A stretch of 64,000 nt of DNA, taken from NCBI GenBank assembly GCA_964017185.1, contig OZ024877.1:3822006-3886005 (forward strand), given 5' to 3'. Positions 1 to 11,701 of the stretch are shown in pieces. Numbering within the stretch: the stretch's first letter is position 1; the number at the start of each line of letters is the position of its first letter. This DNA comes from Rugalucina vietnamica (Eukaryota; Mollusca; Bivalvia; Lucinida; Lucinidae). The notes beneath the pieces were generated by a model. The model saw only the letters and a list, made by a program, of their open reading frames with translations, ran no database searches and was not told where the DNA came from. The translations under genes and the position numbers were made by a program.

Positions 1-474
1 TATGATGTCATCGCAGCTAACATAATTTTCTGGAAACCGTTGACATGATGACGTTCCGACATGACAGCCATGTAATCCAGGGTTAAGCCAGGAGATTTAA
101 AGCAATCTCGTTGAGACAATTCTGGATTTGCTCAATTCTGTGTCTAGATTTAATTAACTCGCTAGCTGTCAACTCATAACAGCTATTGCAATGTGTGAAC
201 AAAACAGGGGATTTGAAGTTTGTCAAGAATGTTGACATGAAAGTTCATTATCAGACAATGAGCGTATAAAAATACAAGACCATGTGTACGTGTGGCCGAC
301 ATCGACAACAAAGATTATCTGATGTCCTAGTCGTCGCGGGCTTAAAATATTTTGGTGACGGAGGCTGTTAATGTGTAGAATGTTTTTAAAACCAACGAAG
401 TTCACGAAATCACCAAGGTCCTTGTCATAGATGGACTCCTTGGGCCACCAGGCAAAGGTTATACACTACTGATT
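1..474. other. Anonymous AT-rich DNA, no gene seen
   Basis: No convincing exon, RNA gene or repeat boundary is visible. Short open frames here have no recognisable composition or motif. Confidence 0.5.
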
Positions 475-620
475 ACTGGTTAACCGTTCTCCACAACGGG
501 TTCAAGTTTGATATATTTGAAGCACTTTTTAATTGCCATGACATCCAAATTCTATAAAATGGAAGCAACGTCCCGACAAGACCATTGCTGTTAACTGCGA
601 CGTTAAGCTTCAATTCTACC
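475..620 (+). repeat. Dispersed repeat J, copy 1
   Basis: Matches 5515-5710 in the same orientation. Shared blocks include GATTACTGGTTAAC, ATATTTGAAGCAC, AACGTCCCGACA and a final ACGTTAAGC-TCAATTC. The two copies are diverged and carry indels, so this is an old dispersed element of unknown class. The 'gacgttaa' ending resembles the tails of other short molluscan repeats, but I cannot name the family. Confidence 0.55.
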
Positions 621-1243
621 TTGTATGCTTGCTGGCCAGATAAAATGATCCGTTAGAACGTTGAATGTATTGTTTAAGGCTCTTGGATATGAAAAGATAC
701 ACTTTTGATCACTTTTTGTCAAATATGACATTATTGCAGTTCTGGAAAGCTTAATTATTGCAGTTGCTGCTCTACTACCAGAAATGCGGTTTTTCCAGCT
801 TCAATATGTTTTATGAAAAAGGTTGATTACCGCTGTATAACTTTGGCAACGATTTCAGCAATAATCTTGAATAGTGTCACATGTGTTATTGCTTCACAGG
901 TGTGAATAAATTCAAGTAGGCTCAGACTGACAGCCCGTCAACAACGTCGGAGGGCTTAAATAAAATTAAAACTTCAACTGCGTAATATTGCTTACACATT
1001 GTATGAGATGCAAAATCCTACGCAAAATTAAATTTCAGGGACTAAACCATCGAGGACTACGTTTTGCTCTGAGCTCAATACAGTTCTGATAAGCAATCTA
1101 CATGCTATTTTAGAATTGGTTCAATCAGAGACACACTCAAACGAGAAAATAAACACAACAACTAAAAAGAAATAATTCAGATCACACACAAGAGCATGTG
1201 AATAGGCGAAAAATAAGTCATTTTTCAAAAGATGTCATTAAAC
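621..1243. other. No gene seen
   Basis: AT-rich unique-looking sequence with no supported gene. Confidence 0.45.

Positions 1244-1301
<58 letters not shown>
1244..1301 (+). repeat. (TTGA)n / (TGAT)n microsatellite
   Basis: About fourteen perfect tandem copies of the tetranucleotide TTGA, ending at GGGGTTTAACGTCCC. The purity suggests a polymorphic locus. Confidence 0.95.
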
Positions 1302-1303
<2 letters not shown>

Positions 1304-1463
1304 GGTTTAACGTCCCACCATCAGCTAAGGTCATATGGAGACGGGATTTAACTTAAGGCTGCAATGTATACTTTGTACACAGGGTCAGAGGCAACCGACA
1401 TAAACATGAAGTCAGTTTATGAAACCATTACTGCTGTATCTCATTTCAACACCCATTAATACC

Positions 1464-1506
1464 CATTACGAAAACACGCCCATGCAAAATACAGCGATGT
1501 TTTTAA

Positions 1507-1555
<49 letters not shown>

Positions 1556-1585
1556 NNNNNNNNNNNNNNNNNNNNNNNTTTCCTA

Positions 1586-1649
<64 letters not shown>

Positions 1650-1843
1650 CTTAATTTTGCTCAAAACAAAGGTTGTGGGTACACGTTAGAACCGCCTTGC
1701 CGAGGCAGTTCCAACGAGTACCCATAACCTATGTTTTGGAAAAAAAAATAAGAAAACATAGATACACCCTTGTATACCCCAGTTTTGCTATATAAAAGTG
1801 GGGTATACGGGAGTAATCATTTCGCGGACATGTTTTCCAGATG
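1464..1843 (+). mobile_element. MITE family A, copy 1, with TA expansion and assembly gap
   Basis: Begins CATTACGAAAACACGCCCAT and ends GACATGTTTTCCAGATG, the two ends of family A. The inner hairpin is present: GTAGAACCGCC-type arms around GCCGAGGC with flanking GTTGTGGGTAC / GTACCCATAAC. A (TA)n tract interrupted by about 23 Ns has expanded inside the left half between TTTTTAAATG and TTTCTTAATTTTGCTC. True length is unknown because of the gap. Confidence 0.8.
1509..1648. repeat. (TA)n microsatellite around an N gap
   Basis: Pure TA dinucleotides on both sides of a run of Ns (about 1556-1578). The gap was probably caused by the repeat itself. Apparent Tyr-Ile peptides from this tract are not proteins. 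Confidence 0.95.
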
Positions 1844-3900
1844 CCGGCTCGTGATTCCATGTGCTGCTGTAAGCATTAAACTCACACATTGTGACGTCAT
1901 TGATAGTACTGGCAAAGACAATTAAGGATTATTAATTGATAGACTGGCGCTTAATGGTGAGAAATATCAGATAAGCCCAGGATTGCTATTTTGTTGACGA
2001 TGCCATTGAAAGTATATCAGGTTCGCCACGGAATCACAATTGACTCGCCATGGGAAAACTCTGTTGTAAGGAATGGCCATTACATTCAAAGTCCACAGTT
2101 TGAAATTTAGACATGACATTGCAAACTTAAGTCGTACATATATAAAACCTGCATGTTTTAAAAATTAACACCTATTTTAATATGAAATTGCTTGCTTATA
2201 TACAATGTGTATACAGTAAGCATTTCTCCTGACAGCCCACAACTTATATGTGCCCAGATTGAGGGCTTTGTTAAACAGACACACTGTGTCTCAACAGGCA
2301 ATTATAGTTTTCATCAAAATAAACCGTCCATTCGGCTATCTTCGAATTTCAGGGTTTTCCTTTATCCGTTTTATTGTTATCCATACCAAGTAAAGTAATT
2401 TTATTCGCATCTGTCATGATCAAACCTTCAACCCGTAATTGAAACGCCAATGTTTGCAAATGGTTTTACAAAGGGCGCTGCGACGATCGCATAATAATTT
2501 CATTTCGACGCTGGTTCATTTTCATACAATTGATTACCAAGGTTCTCGATTACTTTTACATTGCATCCATTTTCAGTATTATGAAGAAATGTGGATCGGC
2601 TCTGTATGATTGAATATTCGAAAGCTGCCATGAGAAATGCTTCTTGCTTCTATGTAGAAATGACAGGAATATATGCATCAGTCCATGCATGTTTGAAAGT
2701 CAATTTTATATTGATAGAGGAACATATTAGACCTAGTGGCAATCGGTGAATTCGAAACATATCTAAACAGTGGCTGCTCAAAAATATAACAGTGTAAAGA
2801 TCGACATATAATTTGATGTAAGCTGTGTATGTACATGTAACTATTGAAACTGGTTAATACAGATTTACAAATTCACAGCTAGGATGGACTCTCCGCGTCG
2901 GAAAAATTCAGTGTCTGCAGCATTGACACACAAACAGTAAAACTTAAACCGTTGACGTTGGGTTAATTCAGGCATTCTGCAAATAACGTTTTCTCCATTG
3001 ATATGTACACTCATGCGTACCCCGTTTTGAAAATGGTTATTTAGTAAAATTCTATAGAGTGTTGTACAAAAAGTGTCTGCGAAAGTCATAAATTATTTTC
3101 ATATCATTGATGTAATTTCGAAATGTGCTAGTTTAGTTATTGAGAAAAAACATTTACTTATCATTGACGGACGGAAACTATCAAATGGCACATTTCATGC
3201 TTAGCATGCAAGCAGGCTTTTAAGCTTTCAAGTTAACATGAAAGAAAACAGAAGCATCCCTTCATTTCGAATTAGTCAAATAGTGATTCAGATAAAATGT
3301 ATCCGGCATTATGACACTTTAACCGAGTTATGATATGTTGCACAGTAGTAATTATAACTAAAACACGTGACATAATTGGTGAAATCTACATTGATTGACA
3401 GGACTGCACGTGCTTGAGGAGATATGATAGTGAAAGTGTAAATAAAACACAAATATATCATTTTCGGAACTATTTTCAAAAGAATGAATACCAACTGCTA
3501 AGCCAGTTTAAAAATTCAACTTATAGATAAAAATAAAACTGAGATCCTTTAATTAATGAGAAAGGGGATGGACCATTTTGAAGACCACTTTCAATTGACA
3601 ATATAAAACAATTTAACTCGGGCATCATTAATGAAGATTCGTCGATGTATGATCACATATACACTCACATAGACACATGTTGCTTAAAGATTAAACATTA
3701 ATTCAAAGTAATTATGAATATCTTGTGAAGCGTTGACATTCATGACACTTGTATTGTCTATGTTTATAATTGATCTCGAAAGAGAAAAACACAAGAAATT
3801 ATTCGAAGACATGTACATGATGGAGTAGCGAAGTCTAACAATTAACAACTTACAAAAACGAAGATCTTAGTGACAAACATCTTCTGAATCAACCTATAAA
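1844..3900. other. No gene seen
   Basis: About 2 kb of AT-rich sequence without a supported exon, RNA gene or repeat. Open frames of 60-75 codons (for example 2192-2398 +, 2865-3089 -) have no domain signature and no splice context that I could trust. Confidence 0.45.
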
Positions 3901-3901
3901 T

Positions 3902-3936
3902 GTAAAAGTAGGCAATGATCAGGTGCAATCAGAAAG
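3902..3936 (-). mobile_element. PLE 3' tail fragment abutting a microsatellite
   Basis: About 35 bases (GTAGGCAATGATCAGG, GCAATCAGAAAG) match the terminal part of the window's Penelope-like element. The fragment runs straight into a (TCTA)n tract. A tail ending in a microsatellite fits the microsatellite insertion bias described for Naiad-type PLEs. Confidence 0.6.

Positions 3937-3985
<49 letters not shown>
3937..3985 (+). repeat. (TCTA)n microsatellite
   Basis: About twelve tandem TCTA units directly after a PLE tail fragment. Confidence 0.95.
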
Positions 3986-4424
3986 GTAATTAGTATCTGT
4001 GTAAAATTTTGATCCTCAGATCATTTAGTAAAATAGGTAGTAATGAAGAACCCTATTGGAAAAAAGTAAATATGCGAAAATCGTAGAATACTTTCATGCA
4101 TTGATACATTTTAATCTTAGAATTCATCACTTAGAAAAGACATCAGGTGAAAGAATGGACAACACAGGACATAAAAAGCACGGGGGCTAGCTATTTCCCA
4201 TTTAAATTGCCATCCGGCTAGCTTTGACATTACGCAATTACATCTCAGCTACAATGTACCACTTGCATTGTACCCTAGCAGGTAAAAAACTCATGATTTT
4301 CTTTGTTCTTGGAATTGCATTATACCGATTTTGTTTCAACTTCTCTGTGACATGCGTATTTACAGTTAGACTGATTCTGCAGTTGGAATGCAAATATTTT
4401 GACTGCCTGTATATCAATAATAAT

Positions 4425-4659
4425 GAGCCGCATCGTGAGAAAACGGGATTATTGCCTATGCGAAAACAAAGGCGCAGATCAGCTTCGCAGTAACTGCGAA
4501 GCTGATCAGCGCCTTTGTTTTCGCTACTCGGATAGAACAATTCCTCTTCTACTTAAATCCGAAATTTCAAGCTTCTAGCTCTTTTCTGAGCTTGTACAGG
4601 CCGGTTTGTGTCGGACCTGGTCGGAAACCCCGAAGACCGGTTTTCTCGCGTCGCGGCTC
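4425..4659 (+). mobile_element. MITE family C, copy 1
   Basis: Ends are GAGCCGCATCGTGAGAAAAC and the complementary GTTTTCTCGCGTCGCGGCTC. The centre is a long palindrome in which GGCGCAGATCAGCTTCGCAG pairs with CTGCGAAGCTGATCAGCGCC. The right half holds the family block TACTTAAATCCGAAATTTCA and GTGTCGGACCTGGTCGGAAA. No transposase is encoded. Open frames crossing it are translations of the MITE. Confidence 0.9.
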
Positions 4660-5271
4660 ATATTATCATATATTTCAATCTTCATGGTAAATTACTACTC
4701 ACTTAAATTTATGCATTCCGTCTAAATGTGTTTTTGAATTTGCGAAAACAGTTAATCGAAATTGCAACATGGTTCTGCCATTTTTCGGTTGACGCAAGAA
4801 ATTTAGTTTAATTAGTTGTAATAACATAAGCGTGAACCGTGTAAAAGGGTTATGAAAACTGTCTCTGAAGACAAAACATCAGTTAGCAAATTGAAAATTA
4901 ATATCTTAAATGAAAAGAAACTTCTTGTCTTCTGGGTGCGTTTTCAGCAACTTCTCACGAGAAAAGTGAACAAAAATTATTTTTCGGTGTCTTTGACATT
5001 GGGTTCTCGGCGTTCTCATGGTTTTCAAGACATTGCAGAAAATTGCCCTTATAGATGTACCCCTTTATCATGTTTTCGTTTCATTTAACTTTTTTCCATA
5101 TCACCCAGTAGACGACGGAACTCCCACTCCTCTCATGCACATTCTACTATACCGTATAAACATTTTTATGAAAAAAAAAAAAAAAACAAGCACGTGATGG
5201 ACTGAAAGACTGCCTTTTTGCAAAACTTATCTGAATTCATTTGCTTATATACGTTATCTACTGACCAGGAA
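4660..5271. other. No gene seen
   Basis: AT-rich sequence with a poly-A run near 5170-5186. The 78-codon frame at 4852-5088 has no recognisable domain. Confidence 0.4.
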
Positions 5272-5503
5272 CCAGTTGTTCAAAATTAACGACATCGTTT
5301 GTTAACGATACTTTAAAATTTCAAACATGAAAATTACAAATACAAAATGAAATACACTGTTATTTTTTGTTGAAAAATTGTGAGAATCCTTTGCATTGCA
5401 AGGGATTCTCACATTTTATCAACAAAAAATAATAGTGTATTTGCTTATCTAGTCGGCATCCACATACATATTGATGACGTTAAGCTAAGTTTTGAACAAC
5501 TGG
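5272..5503. mobile_element. Hairpin MITE with CCAGTTGTTCAAAA inverted ends
   Basis: The 14-base ends CCAGTTGTTCAAAA (5272-5285) and TTTTGAACAACTGG (5490-5503) are perfect inverted repeats. Inside, about 5350-5443 forms a near-perfect hairpin (AAATACACTGTTATTTTTTG against its complement, loop at TTGCATTGCAA). Non-autonomous, about 232 bp. The ends suggest a TIR DNA transposon derivative, but no superfamily can be assigned. Confidence 0.75.
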
Positions 5504-5514
5504 GCCCATGTGAT

Positions 5515-5710
5515 TACTGGTTAACTGCTAAGGTCTGAGCCTGCCCAGCAAATGTTTCTCAAGTCATACCATCCATACTTACAAGCCTTATATATTTGAA
5601 GCACATTATTGATGTCATGGCATCCTCTTTTTAGGTACTAGTCCCATAAAATACAGGCAACGTCCCGACATGACCAGAGCTATTTAATGGAACGTTAAGC
5701 ATCAATTCAA
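5515..5710 (+). repeat. Dispersed repeat J, copy 2
   Basis: Second copy of the repeat at 475-620, immediately downstream of the hairpin MITE. It shares GATTACTGGTTAACTG, TATATTTGAAGCAC, CAACGTCCCGACATGACCA and GGAACGTTAAGCATCAATTC. Confidence 0.55.
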
Positions 5711-5994
5711 ACAAACAAACAAATAAAGTTGCGCACTACGTAAACACCATTGAAATATCATGAGTCACTGCGCTGGAAGTTCAGTCATTTTGTGTCTAAT
5801 CTCAACTAAAAGCTACATGCCAACCAAAAGCTTTGCGTTTAATATCTGAATTTTGTCTTCTCTGCAGGTGTGGCTGCAAACACATGTCAATGTTTGTTTC
5901 ACCACATTCCGCTCGCTCGTTGTATGAAAATTGCGCCTGTTGCCTGGCTGTTCCTCCATAGTCCATTAGATAGCGGAAGTAAGGTATTTACTTA

Positions 5995-6260
5995 CGATGA
6001 TACTTTCACCCTGTCAGCACATGTCAAACAACTATGCTTTCTGCATATGCGAAAACAAAGATGCAGATCAGCTGCGCAGTAACTTCGCAGCGGATCAGCA
6101 CCTTTGTTTTTGCTACATGGATAGTACAATCCGTCTCCTTCCTTATTCAGAAGCCATCATCTGGGGCTTCACATCCTCGCTTGTGCCGGTCGGAAACCAC
6201 GGATACTTGTTTTCTCTTTTCTGGGCTTACTATGATACTTACATCCTGTCAGCACGTGTC
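5995..6260 (+). mobile_element. Degenerate MITE family C, copy 2, between direct repeats
   Basis: The C palindrome is recognisable at 6044-6113 (GCATATGCGAAAACAAAG; GCAGATCAGCTGCGCAGTAA), followed by the family's right half in decayed form. It lies between imperfect direct repeats of about 30 bases (GATACTTTCACCCTGTCAGC near 6000 and GATACTTACATCCTGTCAGC near 6234). The 142- and 211-codon frames crossing this region (5997-6425, 6034-6669) are concatenated repeat translations. Confidence 0.6.
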
Positions 6261-6410
6261 GGATACTCAACTTTACGTCTTCATTATTTCGATCGAACTA
6301 CTTACAGATCACGTGGAAACACCCATCTTACAGGATTACGACCGCTTTACGGATTCGACATTTTTTCAGATATATGCGGCCATTTCTTTTGGAACATCGA
6401 AGGGCCTGGA

Positions 6411-6665
6411 AAAAGGTACAAGTAGGCAAAGATCAGGAAAAGGCGCAATCAGAAAAAGATTCCCACTCCAAAAACCGAGGTGGGAAAAAACCAAACTAAC
6501 AATCAGGTACTTATACCATGAAACAATCGTAAGCCGAATGGGCAGCTATTTTCCCAATAGGTGGCCACTCAGTTACCTTAACTTAACTAAAAATATGAAA
6601 ACATACATAAGGCGCCAACAGCACAAAAAATTTTTTAAACACCAAGACATAAAACAAAACAAAAG
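6411..6665 (-). mobile_element. PLE 3' tail, 5'-truncated
   Basis: Starts with the terminal AAGGTACAAGTAGGCAAAGA of the Penelope-like family and continues through TAAGGCGCCAACAGCACAAA to about 6665, where homology stops. It is only the last ~250 bp of the retroelement, which reads on the minus strand. Confidence 0.85.
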
Positions 6666-7119
6666 TTAGTACAAAAGAATCGTAGAAACAAAGGCAATAA
6701 ACGCAAATATCCCAGGTTTTTGATGTAAAAAAGCATTTATTTGTCCAATGATGTCATAATCTGGATCCGTGCAACCACCTGGATTATTTGTTTACGCGTA
6801 TGAAACAAGTGCGCATAAATCAGAGAATTTCTGAGTGTTTCAGCACGTGGAAATCATAGCCAATTATTACTTATATTTGCCAGATTCTTGTTTGGCATCT
6901 ATTGCCTTTTTGTGCTTTAATGAGGAAAATCTAGATCTTCACTAGACACGTGTTGATGGCATAAAAATCATATATTTTATGATGAATCTCTTATGTTTAA
7001 TGCTTAAACGTACTCAATTTGAAACAGGTTTCCTTCAGGTTGTCTCGAGACGGTATGCCAGATTTTGACGACTACGTGTATGTTATGCCCCACACCTACA
7101 TTTCACCAGAAAAACATGT
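6666..7119. other. No gene seen
   Basis: AT-rich sequence without a supported feature. Confidence 0.4.
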
Positions 7120-7354
7120 GAGCCTGTGCGCGAGAAAACCAACAATTTGCTTGGGCGAAAACAAAGACGCAGATCAGCTTCGCGGTAACCGCGAAGCTGA
7201 TCAGCGTCTTTGTTTTCGCTACACGGATAGTACATTTCCTCCTCTACTTATTCCCAAATTTTCAAGATTCTGGGTTTCTTCTGTGACTGTACAGGCTGGT
7301 TTGTGTTGGACCTGGTCGGAAACCCAAATTGTTGGTTTTGTCATGCACAGACTC
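7120..7354 (+). mobile_element. MITE family C, copy 3
   Basis: Ends GAGCCTGTGCGCGAGAAAAC and GTTTTGTCATGCACAGACTC are diverged but align with the family. The central palindrome GATCAGCTTCGCGGTAACCG is intact. ATGT flanks both ends (a likely 4-bp target duplication). It abuts MITE A copy 2 on its right. Confidence 0.85.
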
Positions 7355-7591
7355 ATGTCCATGAAATGTATACACCATCAAACCCCACTTTTGTATAGAA
7401 AAGCTGGGGTTTGCAGGGGTATACCTAATTTTCTTATTTTTGATACAGAACGTAGATTGTGGGTACTTGTTAAAACCGCCTCGGCCAATGTTTTGGAGCA
7501 AAAATATTAAAAATATCAACCAAAGAAATGAAAATTTCAACTTCTTACAGCTTAAAAAAATCTCTACTATTGCATAGGCGAGTTTTCGTAA
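7354..7591 (-). mobile_element. MITE family A, copy 2, adjacent to MITE C
   Basis: Reversed family A: AAATGTATACACC, AACCCCACTTTTGTATAGAA, GGGGTTTGCAGGGGTATACC, then half of the hairpin (GATTGTGGGTACTTGTTAAA) and an end at TTTTCGTAATG. One hairpin arm is shortened, and the outermost bases at the C junction are lost. Confidence 0.75.
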
Positions 7592-8350
7592 TGTAGTGCA
7601 GTTGTCGTATGGTAGTAGTGGTGTAGGTAATGTGGTTACTGACAAATCCAAAATGGTTCTGCTTTGATTGATCTTCATGCTCCATCTCTGGTTTGCTCGC
7701 TATCTTTGGTTTTGAGATAGTCTTCTTTCTCTGTATGTGTTTGTTATATTTTATGTTTGGCTTGTGTTGGTCTTGTATGGACTTCAGTGTCTGGCCATGT
7801 AAAGGAATTGCCTGCATTCGATGGAATTACGAATGACACTAAAATGTCTTCAAATGTATATGGTTACAAAAGTGTCCAGAGACACTGATACGCAAATGAT
7901 TCCATCTCAATTATTTCCAAATAAGTTTACCATAAATACAAACAAACCATCTTGTAAGTATGAGCTGGGTAATGTCGCCACTAAATCATGCTCAAAATTC
8001 GTTTTACGCGTGCCTCTGAATTAATTTCAATATTTGTTTTATTGTTCAATTTAAACAAACAGATGTCGGGACGGTCTTAGGATTTAAAAATATCGCTATT
8101 TCATTGACGAAATCACCTTAATCTACTTATTTCGATACTTCAGAATGGGGCAATAAAGGTTTCGGAAAAAAAGCTATTTTCGACATCACCAAGCCGATCA
8201 AAGCTTCGATTTAGACTTCAATAAATGAATACTTCAAAATTGAATTAAAGCTGATTGAAAAACTTCTTAGTTAAGGTCAACTTTGTAGGAAAAACAGATG
8301 ACAAATATGTTTGTGGGTTTAACTTTGTACAAAGACGAAATTGATGTGGT
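7592..8350. other. No gene seen
   Basis: Short frames (7545-7817 -, 7821-8024 +) carry no known motif. The sequence is AT-rich. Confidence 0.4.
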
Positions 8351-8578
8351 TTAACTCATTTAAGCCTGGCGTCCCTTTTATGGGACATAGGCAAACAGCA
8401 TAGCCCCAGATGTAACGCCGCAGAATGCGGCGTCCCATCTGGGGCTATTCTGTTTGCTTAGAGGAATTTCATCAAAAAATGAATAAAAATTAAAAATCAC
8501 TCCTAAAACCCCTAAAACTGAAAGTGGACTCACCCAATTGATAATGATGGGAAAATCCATTCGTCAAATATGGGTTAA
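8351..8578. mobile_element. TTAA-flanked MITE family E, copy 1
   Basis: Begins TTAACTCATTTAAGCCTGGC and ends ATATGGGTTAA, so TTAA followed by CYC lies at both ends. A strong inner palindrome surrounds CGCCGCAGAATGCGGCG (TAGCCCCAGATG ... CATCTGGGGCTA). The TTAA duplication points to a piggyBac-type element. No transposase. Copies also lie at 15799-16027 and 48022-48247. Confidence 0.8.
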
Positions 8579-8859
8579 TTCTAAAAAAGAACTCTTGACG
8601 CTTTCTACCGAGTTGATATCATTATAAGAACATGAAATAGTTTGAATTACTGTAATCGGTAGAATATAGAAGGCTGTAGCTTTGCCTGTGCACCCGCCCA
8701 GATATGTTGTTGTTGTTCCCAAAATTATTTCAGCAAAAAGTTATAAACAATCGATCAATACAACCCTGAAGAATTTCACCGTACACCTTGATGCATAAAC
8801 CTTTGTACATTATCTTCTCTTTACACAATTACTGTTTCCAGTCAACATTGGTGTCTGTG
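8579..8859. other. No gene seen
   Basis: No supported feature. Confidence 0.4.
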
Positions 8860-9010
8860 TGTAATATTGTGTTCGTTGTTTTGGCTGGTGCCAGTTTGAT
8901 GGCTACCTAGCTGGGAAATAGTTAGTCACATTGCTTTTCATACGTGCCGTTAATTTCATATGATGTTTTGTAATGCACCTTCTTTCCTGATTTTATTGTA
9001 TCATCTCCAT
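8860..9010 (+). mobile_element. Diverged PLE-like 3' tail fragment
   Basis: TTGGCTGGTGCCAGTTTGAT and GGCTACCTAGCTGGGAAATA parallel the block found at 47750-47830 and, more distantly, the main PLE tail (GGCCACCTATTGGGAAAATA). Probably an older subfamily. Confidence 0.4.
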
Positions 9011-9120
9011 TTATCTCAATTCTCACTTCTACAGCTCAAAATATAAATGGTGTACATGTGACAAACGCCAGTGCGATCGTTTCTACTGCTCACTCGAGTT
9101 ATGTTATATTTTCTTAGTAT

Positions 9121-9240
9121 ACGTAAGTACCTGATTGTTAATTTAGTTTTTTCCCACCTGGGTTTTTGGAGTAGTAATTTCTTTCTGATTGTGCCGTTTC
9201 CAGATCATTGCATACTTGTACCTTTTTACATTCTCAAGTA
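9121..9240 (+). mobile_element. PLE tail, plus-oriented half of an inverted pair
   Basis: ATACGTAAGTACCTGATTGT through TTTCCAGATCATTGCATACT-TGTACC is the last ~120 bp of the PLE on the plus strand. It is followed 40 bp later by a minus-oriented tail, giving a tail-to-tail arrangement. Confidence 0.75.
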
Positions 9241-9277
9241 CTTAGTAGTAACCGTTTTTACATTTTTTTTATAAATG

Positions 9278-9605
9278 AAAAGGTACAAGTAGGCAACGAT
9301 CAGGAAAAGACGCAATCAGAAAAAGATTCCTACTCAAAAAAAAAAAAAGCCGAAAAAAAAAAAACAAACTAACAATAAGGTACTTATACCATGAAAACAT
9401 TTCGTAAGCCGCATGAGAAGCTATTTTCCCAATAGGTGGCCACTCATTTACCTAAACTTAATTGCAAATATGATAACATACGTAAGGCGCCAACAGCACA
9501 AAAAAGTAAATACCAAGACATAAAACAATAAGAACCAATCACAGAAGTATCGCCTTGGACCGATCAGTAATATAAAATTACTGGCGGGCTTATACCGGTT
9601 TTAAA
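9278..9605 (-). mobile_element. PLE tail, minus-oriented half of an inverted pair
   Basis: AAAAGGTACAAGTAGGCAAC through AATTACTGGCGGGCTTATAC is the PLE 3' region on the minus strand. A poly-A stretch has grown inside it near 9337-9363. Confidence 0.85.
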
Positions 9606-10140
9606 TTTGGTCGCAGCGCTTTTTTTTCTTCAATGCTGCTTTGTATGGGCATCTTGTAGCTTGTACGTTGTGTACCCAATAATAATCAATGGAGGTATTG
9701 TATAAAGCGATTACTGGAAGCTGTTTACAGTGTTAATGAATTTTCTTTTAGATGATAATTCGTTTTTCACTTGATTTACTCTAGACCACTAAACACTGTC
9801 CAATGACTGTTTGATGGCATTGAATTCAAATTATTGCAAGGAATCGTTTCACCTGTGGGACATGATTTTAATCATTAGAACGACAATTTTCTTTTCATGT
9901 TACATCTTTAGCACAAACACTGTCCGAACGACTTGTGCTCTGTAACCTCGGTGTTTAGAAATCTAAAGAAGCTGCGTCAATGAATAACTAAACCCACAAA
10001 TAATTACATTATCCGTCCTTTTTCACTCTTGATATGCGCCGGGTATACATGTACTTTATTTTCATTATTCTGAAGTTTTGAGTAAAGACTTGCAGGTCCT
10101 TTTTGCGTCTTCCTGTCTTATTCGTTCGCTAAACAGATGG
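9606..10140. other. No gene seen
   Basis: No supported feature. Confidence 0.4.
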
Positions 10141-10480
10141 TACGGAAGGCGGCCCTAAAAAGTTTCCCCGTACGTCATCCATAGCGCAGATTATATTTTT
10201 CTTTTGGTCCTTAGAGATCAGTAAGAGTATTCTGAGAAATCAGAAAATTATTATCGGCTTAGAGTCATTTTCTAACCAACGTTTCACATATTTGGCCCCA
10301 TTTGGATTATACTAGTCTTTGTATCGACTACCCTGTTGAAAGTTGCAAAATTACAGTAATTCTCTTTGGCTCCATGTTGCCAAATCTATAGGGTCAATTA
10401 AGAGGCTTAAGTAGCCGAAACCGCGGTATGGCACATCCCCTATCTCATTAATATGTTCACTGCTCTTAAAGGATCACATT
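10141..10480 (+). repeat. Repeat F, dispersed copy
   Basis: Contains GGCGGCCCTAAAAAGTTTCC, CATAGCGCAGATTATATTTT, AAATTATTATCGGCTTAGAG and GAGGCTTAAGTAGCCGAAAC. The same blocks occur at 24460-24890, and the first part recurs in tandem at 41446-42480. Class unknown. Confidence 0.7.
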
Positions 10481-10754
10481 TTTTTTTTATTCTTACCACG
10501 AGACACCATAGACTTTTATTTGAAATTTTTTAAGGGTTGTGGTGAAATCAACACCTTTAATTTGACCACTAACAAACTTATTCGCGGAACAATAGATTAT
10601 CAGCATTGTGAGTCCTTGTGGGAGACGATGGTTAGGACCAGAATGTCGATGTACTCAAACTTATCACGCTCACATACTACAACTCACGCAATAACAATGC
10701 ATTTGTTTCCTTTGGCCAGCCCACCAGCTTCTGTTAACTAAACTATATATATAT

Positions 10755-10991
10755 GAGTCGCTGCATGAGTGAACCAAAAATCTTTTGGTTTCCGACCAGG
10801 TCCGACCCAAACAGGCCTGTACAGTAACAGGAGAAGGCTAGAAGCTTGAAATGTGTGATTTAGAAATTAAAGGAATTGTTCTATCCGAGTAGCGAAAACA
10901 AAGGCGCGGATCAGCTGTGCAGTTACTGCACAGCTGATCTGCGCCTTTGATTTCGCTAATGCAGACTGTTGGTTTTCTGATGCAGCAGCTC
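10755..10991 (-). mobile_element. MITE family C, copy 4
   Basis: Reverse orientation: GAGTCGCTGCATGAGTGAAC at the left, CAGCAGCTC at the right. Contains TTTCCGACCAGGTCCGACCC and the palindrome GATCAGCTGTGCAGTTACTG. Flanked on both sides by ATATAT. Confidence 0.85.
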
Positions 10992-11701
10992 ATATATAAA
11001 GAATGTCAAGGATGTCCAATCTATATGCGTTGCGCTTTCCCTTCCCATGCCTGCAACTTCTCGTGCTCGCAAAAGACCATTTTCTGCAAATGTGATTATG
11101 AATGACAAGTCAAATACAGAGGCCGTTAAGATTTGATATATTAAACGGTGTGACACACAGCATATTACACGATTAATGCATCTCATTTTATGATCATCTG
11201 GTTAATGAACGCCACCGTCTCAATATCAAGTCTCAAAATGATTGAATTAGCAGAAGTAATTAAGAAATTCCCATTCTCGAGCAAACAAAAGATCAAGCGG
11301 AGCGGAATGATAAAGTTCACGTTTGTTTTTATATCTGCAGAAGCTGCCTGTCCACTGGGACACGACATTAGTCTTAAGGCTATGAAATCATCGTTAATCT
11401 GTATTCATGGTTGTCCATCGATGAGATTCGTTAAACATTGTAAGGGAGGATAGAATGACATGACAAAATCCACGTAGGGATTGCCGTTGTCAAATAAAGC
11501 ATGGCGACCAGCTTGTCTGTCAATGATAATAAAGACACTGGTGAGCTCATCATACAGTTCGATGCTACGTTTATACCAAGATAGTACACACTGAACAAGT
11601 GTCATACATACAGAAAAAAATCTAAGGCTTGACAATGTGGACGTATTTTAGCACATATTTAGCGACACGACCAAGTGGTAAAAGAACAATTGCTCGTTTG
11701 A
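10992..11701. other. No gene seen
   Basis: Several overlapping frames of 60-90 codons on both strands, none with a recognisable motif. Confidence 0.35.

Noticed and set aside
1507-1689. Tyr-Ile repeat peptide
   Set aside because: TA microsatellite around an N gap; the same artefact occurs at 22073-22279.
5997-6669. Frames of 142 and 211 codons on the plus strand
   Set aside because: They are translations of a degenerate MITE C and a PLE tail joined by chance. No domain, and the same peptides recur at every MITE C copy.
7019-7510. 163-codon frame containing ENKDADQLRGNREADQRLCF
   Set aside because: Translation of MITE C copy 3 running into MITE A copy 2.
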